Shown here one piece after another: positions 21,220 through 32,885 of a stretch of 64,000 nt of DNA (the first letter of the stretch is position 1; each line of letters starts with the position of its first letter). The notes under the pieces were generated by a model. That model made no database searches, had not been told where the DNA came from, and worked only from the letters and a program-made list of their open reading frames with translations. Source of the DNA: Macrolepiota albuminosa (Eukaryota; Basidiomycota; Agaricomycetes; Agaricales; Agaricaceae). The stretch is taken from NCBI GenBank assembly GCA_027475525.1, contig JAMWFC010000090.1:434001-498000 (forward strand), given 5' to 3'. The translations under genes were made by a program, and so were the position numbers.

Positions 21220-22486
21220 CTACAAAGTAGCCTCAATAGCATTGTTTACCTCGTCAATCTTGGAATCTGGCCCAAGGATTTCAACATCCGGGCTTTCGAC
21301 GGCTGGCTGGGAGAACAGAGTAAGGGAGTGCGAGACGGAGCAGAACAAGTGGGAAGGACGAACCGACTTGGAAGGAGAGCCGACTTGAAGCTCTCCGATG
21401 CGGATCTCTGCATCGGAAAGAGCCTGGTTATCGAGTACGGTCTGAATGGCCTCGCGACGCGTGACAAGTTGTTTGAAGCGCTGTTGAGCAATGTCCAGCG
21501 TAAAAAGTTGCTGGCACACGGCGTCGTCGAGTACCTGAAGGTAGTCACGTAAGGTGGTGCGGGAGACTTTGCTGTCCTTAGCCAGAATTCTGTCGGTTTC
21601 GTCGAGTAAGGTTTGGGCACACGAGCCGTTGGGGCGGTACGAAGCTAGGGTAGCAAGAATCAAGACAGTTTTATGTAATGAGAAAAAGAGACGCACCAAC
21701 AGAGGATTGAAACCGTGGCCTCTTGGCATCAGGTGCTGCCTCAGGTGTGGGCTGGAGAGAGAGCGAAAAATGCGCAAAACGCGTAAATAATTCGTCGATT
21801 TGTATTTCTAGAAATAGAAAACAAGCTCACGTCGTTAGTCTTGCGCTTGGCAGGACGAGGGGATGACACACTCATCATTTCCACGTCGCTGTCACGCTCT
21901 TGGCGGCGGTCACGGGCACGACGAGCCTCATCACGGCGGCGGGTCTGGAAAGGAAGGGAGAAATTAGAAAAGAAGTGGATGGGGGGAAAATGCAAAGAGT
22001 GACCTCAGCGCGCTCTTTAGCAGCAGCTTGTTTGGCAGCTTCTTCGGCACGCTTGTCATTGATTAATTTCAAGATGCTGTCAGCAAAAATACACCAGTTT
22101 TTGAGGTTGGAAGAGGTCTGGAGGAGGCGACGCTCGATGCGGTCCTGGACTTTATAGAGAACATCATAAAGGCCACACTGCTCGGCAATGGCAGGGAAGT
22201 CCGAGTGATCAATGAAGATCTGGGGACAATGTGCAAAAAGTTAAACTTAGAACAAGAGCCAAAATTAGACATGACGCACAAGTTCGGCAGCTCCGAGATG
22301 CCGGGACACTAGAGTAGAGGACTCTTTTGCAAGAGCTTCCTCACAAAGGCGGGTGACAGCAGTGCCAAAAGCAGCAATGTGCTTGATGGACTTAATCTGT
22401 TGATCCTTATCACGGATAATGGCATTCTCAAGGAGAGAGTAGGGGTCGGTACCAAGGGATCTTTTGGGACCAGTAGGAGGAGCCAT
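21220..22486 (-). CDS. Antisense six-exon gene inside the retrotransposon, unknown function
   Basis: Exons (minus): 22280-22486, 22004-22219, 21831-21944, 21697-21751, 21364-21644 and 21220-21306. Together they give an uninterrupted 319-residue protein; every intron is GT-AG (5' sites GTGCGT, GTCACT, GTGAGC, GTGCGT, GTTCGT) and 51-66 bases long. The protein begins MAPPTGPKRSLG. It has a helical N-terminal half, an Ala/Glu/Arg-rich coiled-coil-like segment (EEAAKQAAAKERAE, then TRRRDEARRARDRRQERD), a basic nuclear-localisation-like DAKRPRF, a second helical region (TTLRDYLQVLDDAVCQQLF) and an acidic tail. No family is recognised. The gene reads opposite to pol and starts about 210 bases inside the 3' LTR. 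Clean splicing and frame argue for selection, either as an element accessory gene or captured host sequence. Confidence 0.75.
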
Positions 22487-22684
22487 GGGGGATGGTGAAC
22501 TAGGGATGTAGGGGATGATAGGAGGGGTTTAAATGGCCTTTGAGGTGACAGGGAGGACGGCAAAAACATGCAAAAGAAACCTACAAACCTTGCAGGAGGG
22601 CTGGACGAAAATTTTGATATGATGGCAGAGAAATGGAACTTGACCTAATCTGGAACTGTGAATGACTGAGGACAGTCTTTATTT

Positions 22685-22697
22685 GGTGGGGGGGAGA
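22685..22697 (+). promoter_or_regulatory. Polypurine tract before the 3' LTR
   Basis: The G-rich run GGTGGGGGGGAGA ends immediately at the LTR start, the expected primer for plus-strand DNA synthesis. Confidence 0.8.
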
Positions 22698-23691
22698 TGA
22701 TACGACGCTGTACCAGCAGTCAGAGACAAAACATGCACCAGAAGTCAAAATAAACATTTAATTATAGGCTGAAAACTGTAAGCCTCCTGGTAGCAGTCTC
22801 AACAAATATCTATCTCTGAAAATATCCCAACAAATACACAGAAAAGTACAGAACAACAGGCAGGGACCGGCTCAAACTATCAGCTCAACAATAGTCTAAC
22901 CACTGTCATGGAGAGGAAAAGCATGGAAGCTGGTAATGGACGAAACAGGATTGGACGGAACAGGATGAAATTGGGAAATTATTATATTCATTCGATATTG
23001 TAATTCTCAATTTCATCATCAAATCAGTCAATGTTCGGCAATGGACGGAATAGGATGAAATTGGGAAATTATTATATTCATTCAATATTATAATTCTCAA
23101 TTTCATCGTCAAATCAGTCAATGTTTGATTTGACAACAAGGAGGGGAAAAGGAAAGAAGTAGAGGATGCAGGGAGGCGCTCAAAGAGGAAAGAAGGATCC
23201 ATGAATTAGATCAGGCTAAATGGAGCTCAAGCAAATGGAGAAGCGGCAATCAGAAACATCCGGAAGAATGGTGGAACGGGTGGCACTGAAACAGGCCTCC
23301 CAAAAGGGAAATTGGACTATCAAATACGTTCTGGAAGTGGAAGAGTTTCCGACAAAGAGTCATATGTAGATAGTGGTCTGTGCACCAGAAAAACAGTATA
23401 AATAGCCCAAGTTTAGTAGAGAATGGACAGGCAATTGATAGGCAAAGGCTCGGTGATTCCCAGGGAGTGAATCGCTTAGGCCGGAGTTTGTTAAGAAACC
23501 TCGACTTGTGGGAATATTATTATTCTCATTCAATATTATAATTCCTCAAAACCTCGGCGTTTTGCAAGATTATTAAACGCAGTCAAGATAATAATTATCC
23601 CTTTCGTCATCAAAGTCAGTGTGAATTCAAGGTCATATTCTACACTAGCAAGCCCCAGAACTATCAAGTAATACTTCTACCAAGTACTACA
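22698..23691 (+). repeat. 3' LTR
   Basis: 994 bases, the same ends and internal 90-base repeat as the 5' LTR, followed by the TTGA target duplication at 23692-23695. Confidence 0.95.
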
Positions 23692-23889
23692 TTGAGCTTG
23701 TTATAGGTACTCTCTGCTTCTTCTGCGCTGATTTTTCCCCTCAGGAGATGCATACCATCTGTCAGACTGTTACGGCAACCTTGATGCAGCCAATGCATCA
23801 TGTTCAAGGATAAAATACCCTTCAACGTGACATGTGTGCAATAGGGACGATCCTCTTATAATGACAAACTTCTCGCCCACCATGTATCT

Positions 23890-25186
23890 TCATTCAACTG
23901 TAGCGTTATAACCCTTGCAAGGCTTCTTTACCTGACCAGTTTCGTCGACTATGTCTGAAGCCGCGGCTACTTGGGTCAACTGGCCTTCAGAATCTTTTCG
24001 TCCAGCAGCACCTTGTGGGATGTTGAATTCAAGAGAAATATTGGTGGTATTAATCCTATCTTCGTTCGAGTTTCTCCGGCGAGCGCCCAGTAAAACCATG
24101 TAAAAGCAGATAGAAGTGATTGGGGACAGCTGGAAATACAATGAGCATGGAACTTCCGAGAGGTATACAACTGTGTCGCTAACCAAACTCTTTACGATGA
24201 AGAAAGCATCTGTTCCGGTGAGATAGAGGGAGAGAAAGAGGGCCATACCAACCACGTAAATGGCCCCGGAATGTGCGACCACGCGTGCCACACGTCGTAA
24301 ATGGTTATCTGTTGTGTAGTACTTCGAGACTTCTTTTTCCATGAGCCATAGCCGGAATGCCAGCAGGCCTGCAGAGAAAAGGTCATGGAAAGTCTAGACG
24401 CTCAATAAAAATGTATACCTGTGGATATTGCATTCCCGGCAATGGAACTTCCAAGAAATGCCGCACTTAGATGATCTGAAAGATTGCTAAAGAAAATATT
24501 TGGACTGTTCTGGATCTTGGTCCAGGTCCAAACTACGACAAATCCAGTTCCTTATAGAGGTATCAAGGACGATTTCCTATGCAGTTTTAATGCTCTGACC
24601 AACTGTTGTCGCCAATAGCAAGGCAGGAAGGACAATTATTAGAATGGAGGACCACACGAGATAACATCGGTACAGCTAGAGTGATGAGAGAGGAGAGAAC
24701 ACGTAGACCAATCTTCACTTACAACAATAGCATCTCCCAAGATCATTTGCATGAACTGTACAGTGCGGTCAAAAGTAGAGCTCCAAGACCCAATAAAGAA
24801 TGCGACAGGCTGGTCCAAAATATTGCGATGCATGACGAAAGCATACATAAGACGGTAAATGGTGATGACCATACTCTTCAAAATAACTATCAAAATCCGG
24901 AACGAGAGTGCACGCTTTCATGACTTACCATAGTACTCAATACAAAGAGCAAACATGCCATTGTAAGCATAGTGTAATTAATCCTGCGTGACGGAGGGCG
25001 ATTCCAGAGAATGTCGTGAAAAGTTACACCGAACATATACACTGAGAAACCTGTTGACATTATAATGAGGCACAACGACTAGGACATCGTGAAAATGGCA
25101 GAATTACCATATAAAATACCCTGTAAAGGAGCGGACACTGCTACAGAGGAGACCAGAAGGTTTTGGCCGTCGGATGGCTGAGCCAT
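23890..25186 (-). CDS. Agaricomycete 7-TM membrane protein of unknown function
   Basis: Spliced from the ATG at 25186 (MAQPSDGQNLLVSS). Exons yield successive hydrophobic segments: GFSVYMFGVTFHDILW, INYTMLTMACLLFVLSTM, VQFMQMILGDAIVV, YRCYLVWSSILIIVLPALLL, FLGSSIAGNAISTG then LLAFRLWLMEKE, RVARVVAHSGAIYVVGMAL and a last helix with ITSICFYMVLLGAR. The C-terminal tail is hydrophilic and Glu/Lys-rich. Intron ends are mostly good GT-AG. This order (LYR-Y-VW after TM4, AHSGAIY at TM6) is that of a large agaric family of seven-helix proteins with no assigned ligand. The gene at 42489-43773 is a paralogue. It appears intact. The extracellular loop between TM4 and TM5 is the least certain part of the model. 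Confidence 0.7.
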
Positions 25187-26401
25187 GGAATCTGAGAACG
25201 GAAGATAAAAATTGTTACAGGATATATAAACCCGGCGCTCCAAGGACTGATCTCAAACTGTCGTTTTAGACCATTTGATACAGCTTCATTGTGGAGGGAC
25301 CGGTATCGTTGATGCGCATCGTCATGGAAAGGTAAAATGTAAAATCCGAGATGCTTATTAATTTCGATCCTTGAGCTCCTCTTCGCGGGCCACTAGAAGT
25401 AAGTCTTGCAAGTATCGACAATTGCTTGAGAGAGAAACTCCATCTTTGGGATTGTCTTCAGGTAGAAAAATCAGTCATTCCATGATGAGTACAAGCATCA
25501 TCTCTACTCGAAACTGATCAGAAGGCGGGTGGAGAAGGGATTTAGATTTTGTTGTCAGATAACACCCGAGTTGAACGCATCGGCGCGCCATACACCGAAA
25601 GTCCCTATTCTCGTGAGGTATTCTGAGCAATTTATTATACACAATATTCCAAATCAATCGGTATACCATAACTTACCCTAACAATACCAATTACAATCGC
25701 AGCTTGTATGGAAACCAATGAATATGCAAAGCCCAATGCATGACATGTCGCATCACAAACTTTCTCATGCAATGGAAGATAGAATAGGGGAAAGTTAGAT
25801 ACCCTTGTTGTACCATTTGGTTATATGCTCCCAGGCCATTTGCCACGTATTGATGGTTCTGAAACATTGTTGGAGACATGCTTGGAGGTGGCTGGTTAAC
25901 ACCCTGGGGTTTGAGTAGCGTGGTCCGCACGAACCTCCATTGCCTCTCCGGGGTCCTGGTAGTTTAAGGGTTGTAGCTAGCGTATTTTACCTTTTCCTCG
26001 GCTCAGCAGCTCTCTGAGTTCTCTAGACTACACCTTTACTTGGTCTCTGATATTTCTTCACTTCTTTTTAGGCCTAATAATGAAAACTGCTGTTTTTGGA
26101 GGTTGTAGTCGAGGTTGACGTGCAGACATAGAGGGCGCAGGCGGATTCATGCACCATAGGTTGGATGATTGCATTGGTTATGTGTCAACGACGACGGCTA
26201 TCTTGTTCATATACTGTCCTCGTAGAGAATAAGTGTCTTGTTCGCACTTAAGAGGATGGTTGGATTATTATTTGTATATATGTCTACCAATTACAGTCTA
26301 ATTACATCAGGAGGAAAGGCCCAAGCGCGAGAACAGCTTTCTGTCATCAAATCAATAGAAGAGTGAGAAAGCTTTCCTTCCCTTCAGTAATTGACGCTCC
26401 C
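25187..26401. other. Intergenic, no supportable gene
   Basis: Short open frames on the minus strand (25475-25669, 25691-25930) have no recognisable domain. From about 26230 the sequence is shared, in inverted orientation, with the upstream flank of NLR gene B (63651-64000), so the duplicated unit includes the promoter region. Confidence 0.5.
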
Positions 26402-29400
26402 ATGCAGAATATCAACACAAACCAAATGCAACGCGGGTTGAGGATGTTATCTTTAGGTACGCTCTTTTGACCATGGATCGCGATTACTAACGTCATTGGA
26501 ATGATAATCCAGATGACGGTGGTGTACGTGGACTGTCTGAGCTTATCATTCTCCGAGAAATCATGTTTCGTCTTATGCGCCTGGAGAACGCTAGCTCTCT
26601 GCCTAAGCCTTGTGATTATTTCGATATAATCGGTGGGGCTGGAACAGGAGGGTATGTGACAAGGTTCTCTACAAAATCGGATGTTCAATAATAGTATATC
26701 AGAGTAATTGCGTTGATGCTTGGTCGACTTCGGATGCCTATTGATGTGGCCAATGAGAAGTATGTCTTGTTCAGCAAGGAGGTCTACTCTGATGTCAAGA
26801 AACGGAGCCGTCGGGGTGAGAAGTTCAAAGCAACTGTCTTTGAGTCTAGCATGAGAGATATTGTACAATCTGCTGGATTTTCAGTGGATGTCATGATGCA
26901 AGAGGATGATCCTGTCTGCAGGAGGTACTTTAGTCTTTTTCATTGCTGCTTCTCAGCTGACACTGTACCATATAAAAGTTTTGTGGTGGCTCTTCCTTCT
27001 GCCAATATGACACCTCGTATATTCAGAACATATGAGGTACCAGCCAATCCAGGGTATGATTGTAGTGTGGTGCAAGCTGCTCGTGCTACCACTGCCACTC
27101 CTGATTTCTTTAAATATGTCTCTATTGTTTCTGGTGGAGTTCCTGAAACCTTTGTAGGTGCAAGTTTGGGTTATAGCAATCCAACCAACCTTGTTCTGAA
27201 AGAGGCTGTGATGGTTTTTGGTCTTTTTCAATCAGTAGCATGTTTGGTCAGCATAGGAGCAGGGCATCCTGGTCATGTTTTCTGGGAGCCTACTAAAGTT
27301 ATTGGCAAAAAAATGACAGGACTTCTTCATCAAATAGCTACTAATTGTGAAGAAGTAGCTGAGAATCTTGGAGAGAATTTTATGCAGATGCCTGGGTTGT
27401 TTTACAGATTCAATGTTGATCAAGGGCTTCAAAAGATGGCTTTGGATGATTGGAATAGGCAGGGAGAAATTCAAACACATTCTCTGTCCTATCTACAGAA
27501 GGCCAAAGTCACACAGGAAATAAACAATCTTACAGATACTTTATATAGTTGTCTTCAAAAGACTACTCTTGGAGTTTTGAGTAAGATATTCTAGTTAGTT
27601 GATGATATTATTTGCTAACAGTTATTAGAAGGTGGATCTATGCCTACTAGTCTTTCTAACCAACAAATGTCTTCTCATATTCTTGCACCAGTTCTTCTTC
27701 CTGTTATTCCTCCTCCATCTCCACTGTTTACTGGAAGAGTGGATATTCTGCTGCATCTTGACAAGTGCTTTGATCCTCATCAATCTTCATTAAAAATGGA
27801 AATGCAGCAATGTTGTGTGCTGCATGGCTTGGGTGGAGCTGGAAAGACACAAATTGCACGGCAATTTTGTCATAAATTCAAAAACAGGTATGAGACAGTT
27901 ATATTTTTCCCATAATATGGTTTTATTTAACCAACTAGATTTTCTTCTATATATATGATAGATGCTAGTTCCAAAGCATCAATCAAGCAGTTTTTGACTT
28001 TACTTGCTCAGAGTGTTAATTTGGCTGATACAACATCTGATGCTGCTCTTTTATGGCTTTGTCATCAAAAAAAAGAATGGTTAATGTTTTTTGATAATGC
28101 TGATGATCCTGATGTTGCTTTACAAGAATTCTTTCCAAAATGCAGTCATGGAAATATTCTTATAACAAGCAGAAATGAAACATTAAAACTGTGTGCACCT
28201 AGAAACCATTATAAAATTGGAGAATTAATAGCTGAAGACTCATTGGAAGCTTTTTATAAAGCCAGTCAGAGGCAAAAAACTGAACAAGCAGCTGTGACTG
28301 AGCTTGTTCAAGAACTGGGCTATTTGGCATTAGCTATTGTTCAGGCAGGAAGCTATCTCTTTCTTAATCAACATATTCAAGTAAAGCAGTATTGTGAAAG
28401 GTTAAAAAAAAATAAAATGCAATATTTAGCAACAACTACAAAGCAGACAATTGATAACTATCAACTTTCTGTTTTTGCTACATGGGATCTGAGCTATCAG
28501 AAGCTAAATAAACAAGCAAAGGCACTTCTTATGTTATGTAGTGTGTTACACCATTCTAAAATACCTGTTTCAATTCTTGAAAGAGCTTGGAAAAAGCTAT
28601 TTGATACTCATGAAATAGAGAATGAAAAATTACATAAACTTTTTAAACTGTTTGAGAGAAAGTGGCTTGATACTCATAAAGTAAACACTCAAGAATTATA
28701 TAATTTTCTTGAAATATTTATAACAAATGATAAAAATTGGAGTAATGAACTACTTGAAAAAGCTGTTGATATGCTCAGATTATATTCATTGGTAGAAATA
28801 AGAGAAAAAGGAGATATAATGTTAGAAATTCACCCACTTGCTCATAATTGGACTTTTCAATTATTATCAAGAGAAGAGCAGGAAAAAGCTAAACAATGTG
28901 CACAACAACTGTTTTATTTTGTAGGAAATAAAAAAGTGTCATACAATGATGCAGCTCAATGGGTACTGCATATACAGACATTAATGAGTTTTCTAAATTA
29001 TAAATGTGACAACTACAAATTTTCAGAGAAATTTGTCAACATTTTTTGGGCTGCATACTTTTGGAATGATGCAGAGTACCTTCAGTTGCAAGTAGTTGAA
29101 GAGTATAAAAAAGTACTAGGAAATAGCCATTCAGGTACTATTCAAGCCATATCTAACCTTGCTGCAATATTTTGGCAAGGTGGAAAACTGGAGAAGGCTG
29201 AAAAGCTTCATCAAAAAGTGTTGACAATCAGGAGAGAAGCATTTGGAAGCAGTTATCCAGACACTATTGAAGCCATGTCTAACTTTGCTGCAACATTTAG
29301 ACAAAGTGGAAAGCTAGAGGAGGCTGAAAAGCTTGATCGAGAAGTGTTGACAATTAGGAAAGAAGCACTTGGAAGCAATCATCCAGACACTATTGAAGCC

Positions 29401-30903
29401 ATGTCTTACCTTGCTGCAACATTCAGACAAAGTGGAAAGCTAGAAGAGGCTGAAAAGCTTCATCAAGAAGTGTTGACAGTCAGAAAAGAAGCATTTGGAA
29501 GCAGTCATCCAGCCACTATTCAAGCCATGTCTTACCTTGCTGCAACATTTTGGCAAGGTGGAAAACTCAAGGAGGCTGAAAAGCTTAAACAAAAAGTGTT
29601 GACAGTCAGGAAAGAAGCATTGGGAAGTAGTCATCCAGACACTATTCAAGCCATGTCTTACCTTGCTGCAACATTCAGACAAAGTGGAAAGCTGGAGGAG
29701 GCTGAAAAGCTTGATTGAGAAGTGTTGACAGTTAGAAAAGAAGCATTTGGAAGCAGTCATCCAGCCACTATTCAAGCTATATCTAACCTTGCTGCAACAT
29801 TCAGACAAAGTGGAAAGCTGGAGGAGGCTGAAAAACTTGATCGAGAAGTGTTGACAGTCAAGAAAGAAGCATTTGGAAGCAGTCATCCAGACACTATTCA
29901 AGCCATGTCTTACCTTGCTGCAACATTCAGACAAAGTGGAAAGCTGGGGGAGGCTGAAAAGCTTGAACAAGAAGTGTTGGCAGTCAGGAAAGAAGCATTT
30001 GGAAGCAGTTATCCAGACACTATTGAAGCCATGTCTAACTTTGCTGCAACATTTAGACAAAGTGGAAAGCTAGAGGAGGCTGAAAAGCTTGATCGAGAAG
30101 TGTTGACAATTAGGAAAGAAGCACTTGGAAGCAATCATCCAGACACTATTGAAGCCATGTCTTACCTTGCTGCAACATTCAGACAAAGTGGAAAGCTAGA
30201 AGAGGCTGAAAAGCTTCATCAAGAAGTGTTGACAGTCAGGAAAGAAACATTTGGAAGCAGTCATTCAGCCACTATTCAAGCCATGTCTAACCTTGCTGCA
30301 ACATTCAGATACAGTGGCAAGCTGGAAGAGGCTGAAAAGCTTGATCAAGAAGTATTGACAGTCAGGAAAGAAGCATTTGGAAGCAGTCATCCAGACACTA
30401 TTCAAGCCATGTCTTACCTTGCTGCAACATTTAGATACAGTGGAAAGCTGGAGGAGGCTGAAAAGCTTGATCGAGAAGTGTTGGAGGTTAGGAAAGAAGC
30501 ATTTGGGAGCAGTCATCCAGCCACTATTCAAGCCATGTCTAACCTTGCTGCAACATTCAGACAAGGTGGAAAACTCAAGGAGGCTGAAAAGCTTGAACAA
30601 AAAGTGTTGATGGTCAGAAAAGAAGCATTTGGAAGCAGTCATCCAGCCACTATTCAAGCCATGTCTAATCTTGCTGCAACATTCAGACAAAGTGGAAAAC
30701 TGGAGGAGGCTGAAAAGCTTGATCAAGAAGTGTTGACAGTCAGGAAAGAAGCATTTGGAAGCAGTCATCCAGATACTATTCAAGCCATGTCTAACCTTGC
30801 TACAACATTTAGACAAAGTAGAAAGCTGGAGGAGGCTGAAAAGCTTGAACAAGAAGCATTGAGATTAAGAAAGAAGCAGTTGAAAGTAGTTATTAAAATC
30901 TAG
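26402..30903 (+). CDS. NLR-type gene A: pseudo-patatin / NB-ARC / TPR, with one premature stop
   Basis: Exons 26402-26456, 26513-26651, 26703-26924, 26979-27580, 27629-27887 and 27939-30903 give a continuous 1413-residue frame apart from one TGA. The patatin-like domain (residues 1-339) has the oxyanion loop LSLDDGGVRG, then GGAGTGG where GxSxG is usual, and FVGASLGYSNP where the catalytic Asp is usual. NB-ARC follows with the P-loop GLGGAGKTQI, Walker B-like WLMFFDNADDP, GNILITSRN and LGYLALAIVQAGSYL. Fourteen TPR units of 42 residues close the protein. Patatin/NB-ARC/TPR proteins are fungal STAND receptors, thought to sense non-self and trigger cell death. TGA at 29716-29718 replaces the CGA of sister repeats, leaving about 1018 residues unless it is read through. 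The 27580/27629 splice is the least certain. Confidence 0.85.
29119..30890 (+). repeat. Array of 14 TPR repeats, 126-base period
   Basis: Each unit encodes 42 residues on the pattern SSHPDTIQAMSYLAATFRQS then GKLEEAEKLDREVLTVRKEA, the TPR form of kinesin light chain-like fungal NLRs. A two-unit block near 29243-29484 recurs virtually identically 756 bases (six units) later, near 29999-30240. Confidence 0.95.
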
Positions 30904-32270
30904 TTTAAGTTATTTCTACCTATATACAAAATCATTCTATACCATTGAAAAATAATTTTTTTCCCTCATTATACATATATATTTGGCTATCAAATTGAAA
31001 TTTACTTAATGCATTGTTTGTTGTATTCTTTTTTTATTTAGTATATTTTTATAAACAAGCATATTCTATTTTTTTACATTTTTTACTTTAAGACATATGT
31101 TGAAACAATGTCAAAGCCTTAAATCACACAATAGAATCAGATCAGAATAATATAATATAATATAATAATTATATTGACTCTGGAGAACTCCTAGCCACAA
31201 CACTTGCAAATCATGAAGCTTGGAAAAACTGTGCTTGCAGGAAGTGTAAAGAACTAAGACATAGAAGATGTTAAAATTCACATAACTGTAGCATTCTAGC
31301 ACAACTCTACATGAGCAGGCTTTATAAAGAATGGAGTTCATATTTACTTTAGAAAATGCAATCAACCAACAATATAGAACAACAATAGCTACATGATAAC
31401 AAAAAGCTTTTTAAAAAATGCTTTTGAGTCTTTACCAAGCAAGTAGAGAATATAGCAGAAGACATTCAGGAGCAGGAATATAGTTTAGCCACAACAACCT
31501 GAGAAACAAAGCCATCTGCCTCCCACACTATATAGCCCAGATCAATGATATAGGAGAGGCAATAGTTATCCTAGAAGCAGCTTGCTTAGTTCTGAACACA
31601 TAAGTTACTTCTTGTTGTTGTTGATACTGTTCTAATATACTTTGAATTTCCTGTCAGGGACTCCTCATGTCTTTTCTTTTTCACTCTTTATTCCTTCCTT
31701 CTTTTTTTTTATTTCTTATTTTATTCTTTCACTTTACTGCTTCTATTCTTTCAACACTATTTATTAATGCTACTTTTAGCCTTTGAGGTGCTCTGGTTCT
31801 TTAGCTATCATTCAGACAAGTGTGGCTCCTTCAACATTGCATACAGACTGTTTATATAAGCCAGACTTTGCCTTCCTGACTTTCAAAGTCTAAAGTTTTC
31901 CTCGCTTATTTGTGCAATTGTTTGTTTAGGCAATTTTTGATTTTTATAAGGTTTTATTGTCCTGTACAGTTGTTTCCTGTACTTCTGAGGCTCCAGAAGC
32001 ATTAGTCCTGGCATAGAAATTTTCTAGACTTGTTTTCTTTAAATCTTCATTTGCCAGATGAGTAATTATTGTAATATTGTTAGTATATACTCTAATATAC
32101 TTTTGATCTCCCTCTGCCAGCTGTGTGACTGAGCCATAGCCTCCAGAGGTTGCCATTACAGCAGCACCAGTCTCTACATCTTGGTCTGGGAGCTCTCTTT
32201 AGCCTGCTTGAACCTTCTCTTGCTCCTTTAGGTCTCTCCACCACTGGATTGCCTCCTGCCCCTCTATTGT
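30904..32270. other. AT-rich, gene-free region with retroelement leader remnants
   Basis: 30904-31640 is strongly AT-rich without coding potential. 31650-31760 (pyrimidine-rich, GGGACTCCTCATGTC then CTTTCACTTTACTGCTTCTA) is the inverted partner of the repeat at 8690-8800 and probably belongs to an LTR or leader. Confidence 0.5.
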
Positions 32271-32274
32271 TTCT

Positions 32275-32625
32275 ATGATCCAGCCAGCTCCTCCAAGTGC
32301 CTCCTTGGACATTTCTGCCCCCCAGGATGAGGCCTGGAATTGCCTGCTTGCTCTGGAGACTCAGGTGCAAACTACTCAAGCTTTCTTCACTTTCCACACT
32401 GCCAAACTGGCTGGATTGCATCAGGCCACAGACACTATCACTCTCTCTCTTCAGGCCCTCCTAGAGCACTTCCCTTTTGTTCTTACCCCCATCTCCAGCC
32501 ACCTCCAGTTAGGACTAACACATCTCCAGTCCAATCTCACCCAGGACCTCCAGGACCTCCATGAATTCCTCCAGAGTGAGATTGACATTGCCAACAAGGC
32601 CTACTTCAAGCACACTAACCTTTGA
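32275..32625 (+). CDS. Small ORF, possible Gag N-terminal fragment
   Basis: 116 codons starting MIQPAPPSASLDISAP. It is Leu/Thr/Gln-rich with heptad-like spacing (HLQLGLTHLQSNLTQDLQDL) and ends with a normal stop. I do not recognise a domain. It lies downstream of the LTR-like repeat at 31650-31760, the usual position for gag. That is the only support for the call. Confidence 0.3.
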   Translation: MIQPAPPSASLDISAPQDEAWNCLLALETQVQTTQAFFTFHTAKLAGLHQATDTITLSLQALLEHFPFVLTPISSHLQLGLTHLQSNLTQDLQDLHEFLQSEIDIANKAYFKHTNL

Positions 32626-32885
32626 TGAGACCCCATGCTTTACTGGACTACTAGAACCCTGATCTGGCTTGATCAACAAAATTTCTGGACATAATACCCC
32701 TCCATGAAGCTTGACTACAAATGTTTTAGCCTCTCAAGAATGTCCAGAAGGTATATTTTCATATGCCACCCCAAGGATTTTGTGCAAAGACAACAAATTC
32801 CACATGAAAGTTATGGGTAATAAATTGAGATGCAATACGTGAGTTCACTGCAAATACTGATACATAAAATGCTGGGCTTACTCAC

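Larger units (their letters stand above)
12566..23691 (+). mobile_element. Complete Ty3-type LTR retrotransposon, 11,126 bases
   Basis: Two 994-base LTRs (12566-13559 and 22698-23691) differ at about four positions, all transitions, by eye. They begin TG and end CA. The flanking four bases are TTGA on both sides (12562-12565 and 23692-23695), a target-site duplication. Inside, in order: a primer-binding-like site, gag, protease, reverse transcriptase/RNase H, integrase, a 1.1 kb noncoding stretch, an antisense spliced gene and a purine tract. RT-RNase H-integrase order places it in Ty3/gypsy. Near-identical LTRs imply a recent insertion. Two 77-base duplications in pol are the only breaks seen. 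Confidence 0.95.

Noticed and set aside
21220..22486. Env-like protein for the antisense gene
   Set aside because: No signal peptide or membrane segment, and it reads antisense to the genomic RNA.
26402..27580. Active patatin phospholipase in NLR gene A
   Set aside because: The nucleophile Ser and catalytic Asp positions are both Gly, so activity is not supported.
29440..30852. Long minus-strand open frames opposite the TPR arrays
   Set aside because: They are shadows of the 126-base repeat, which keeps several frames open at once.
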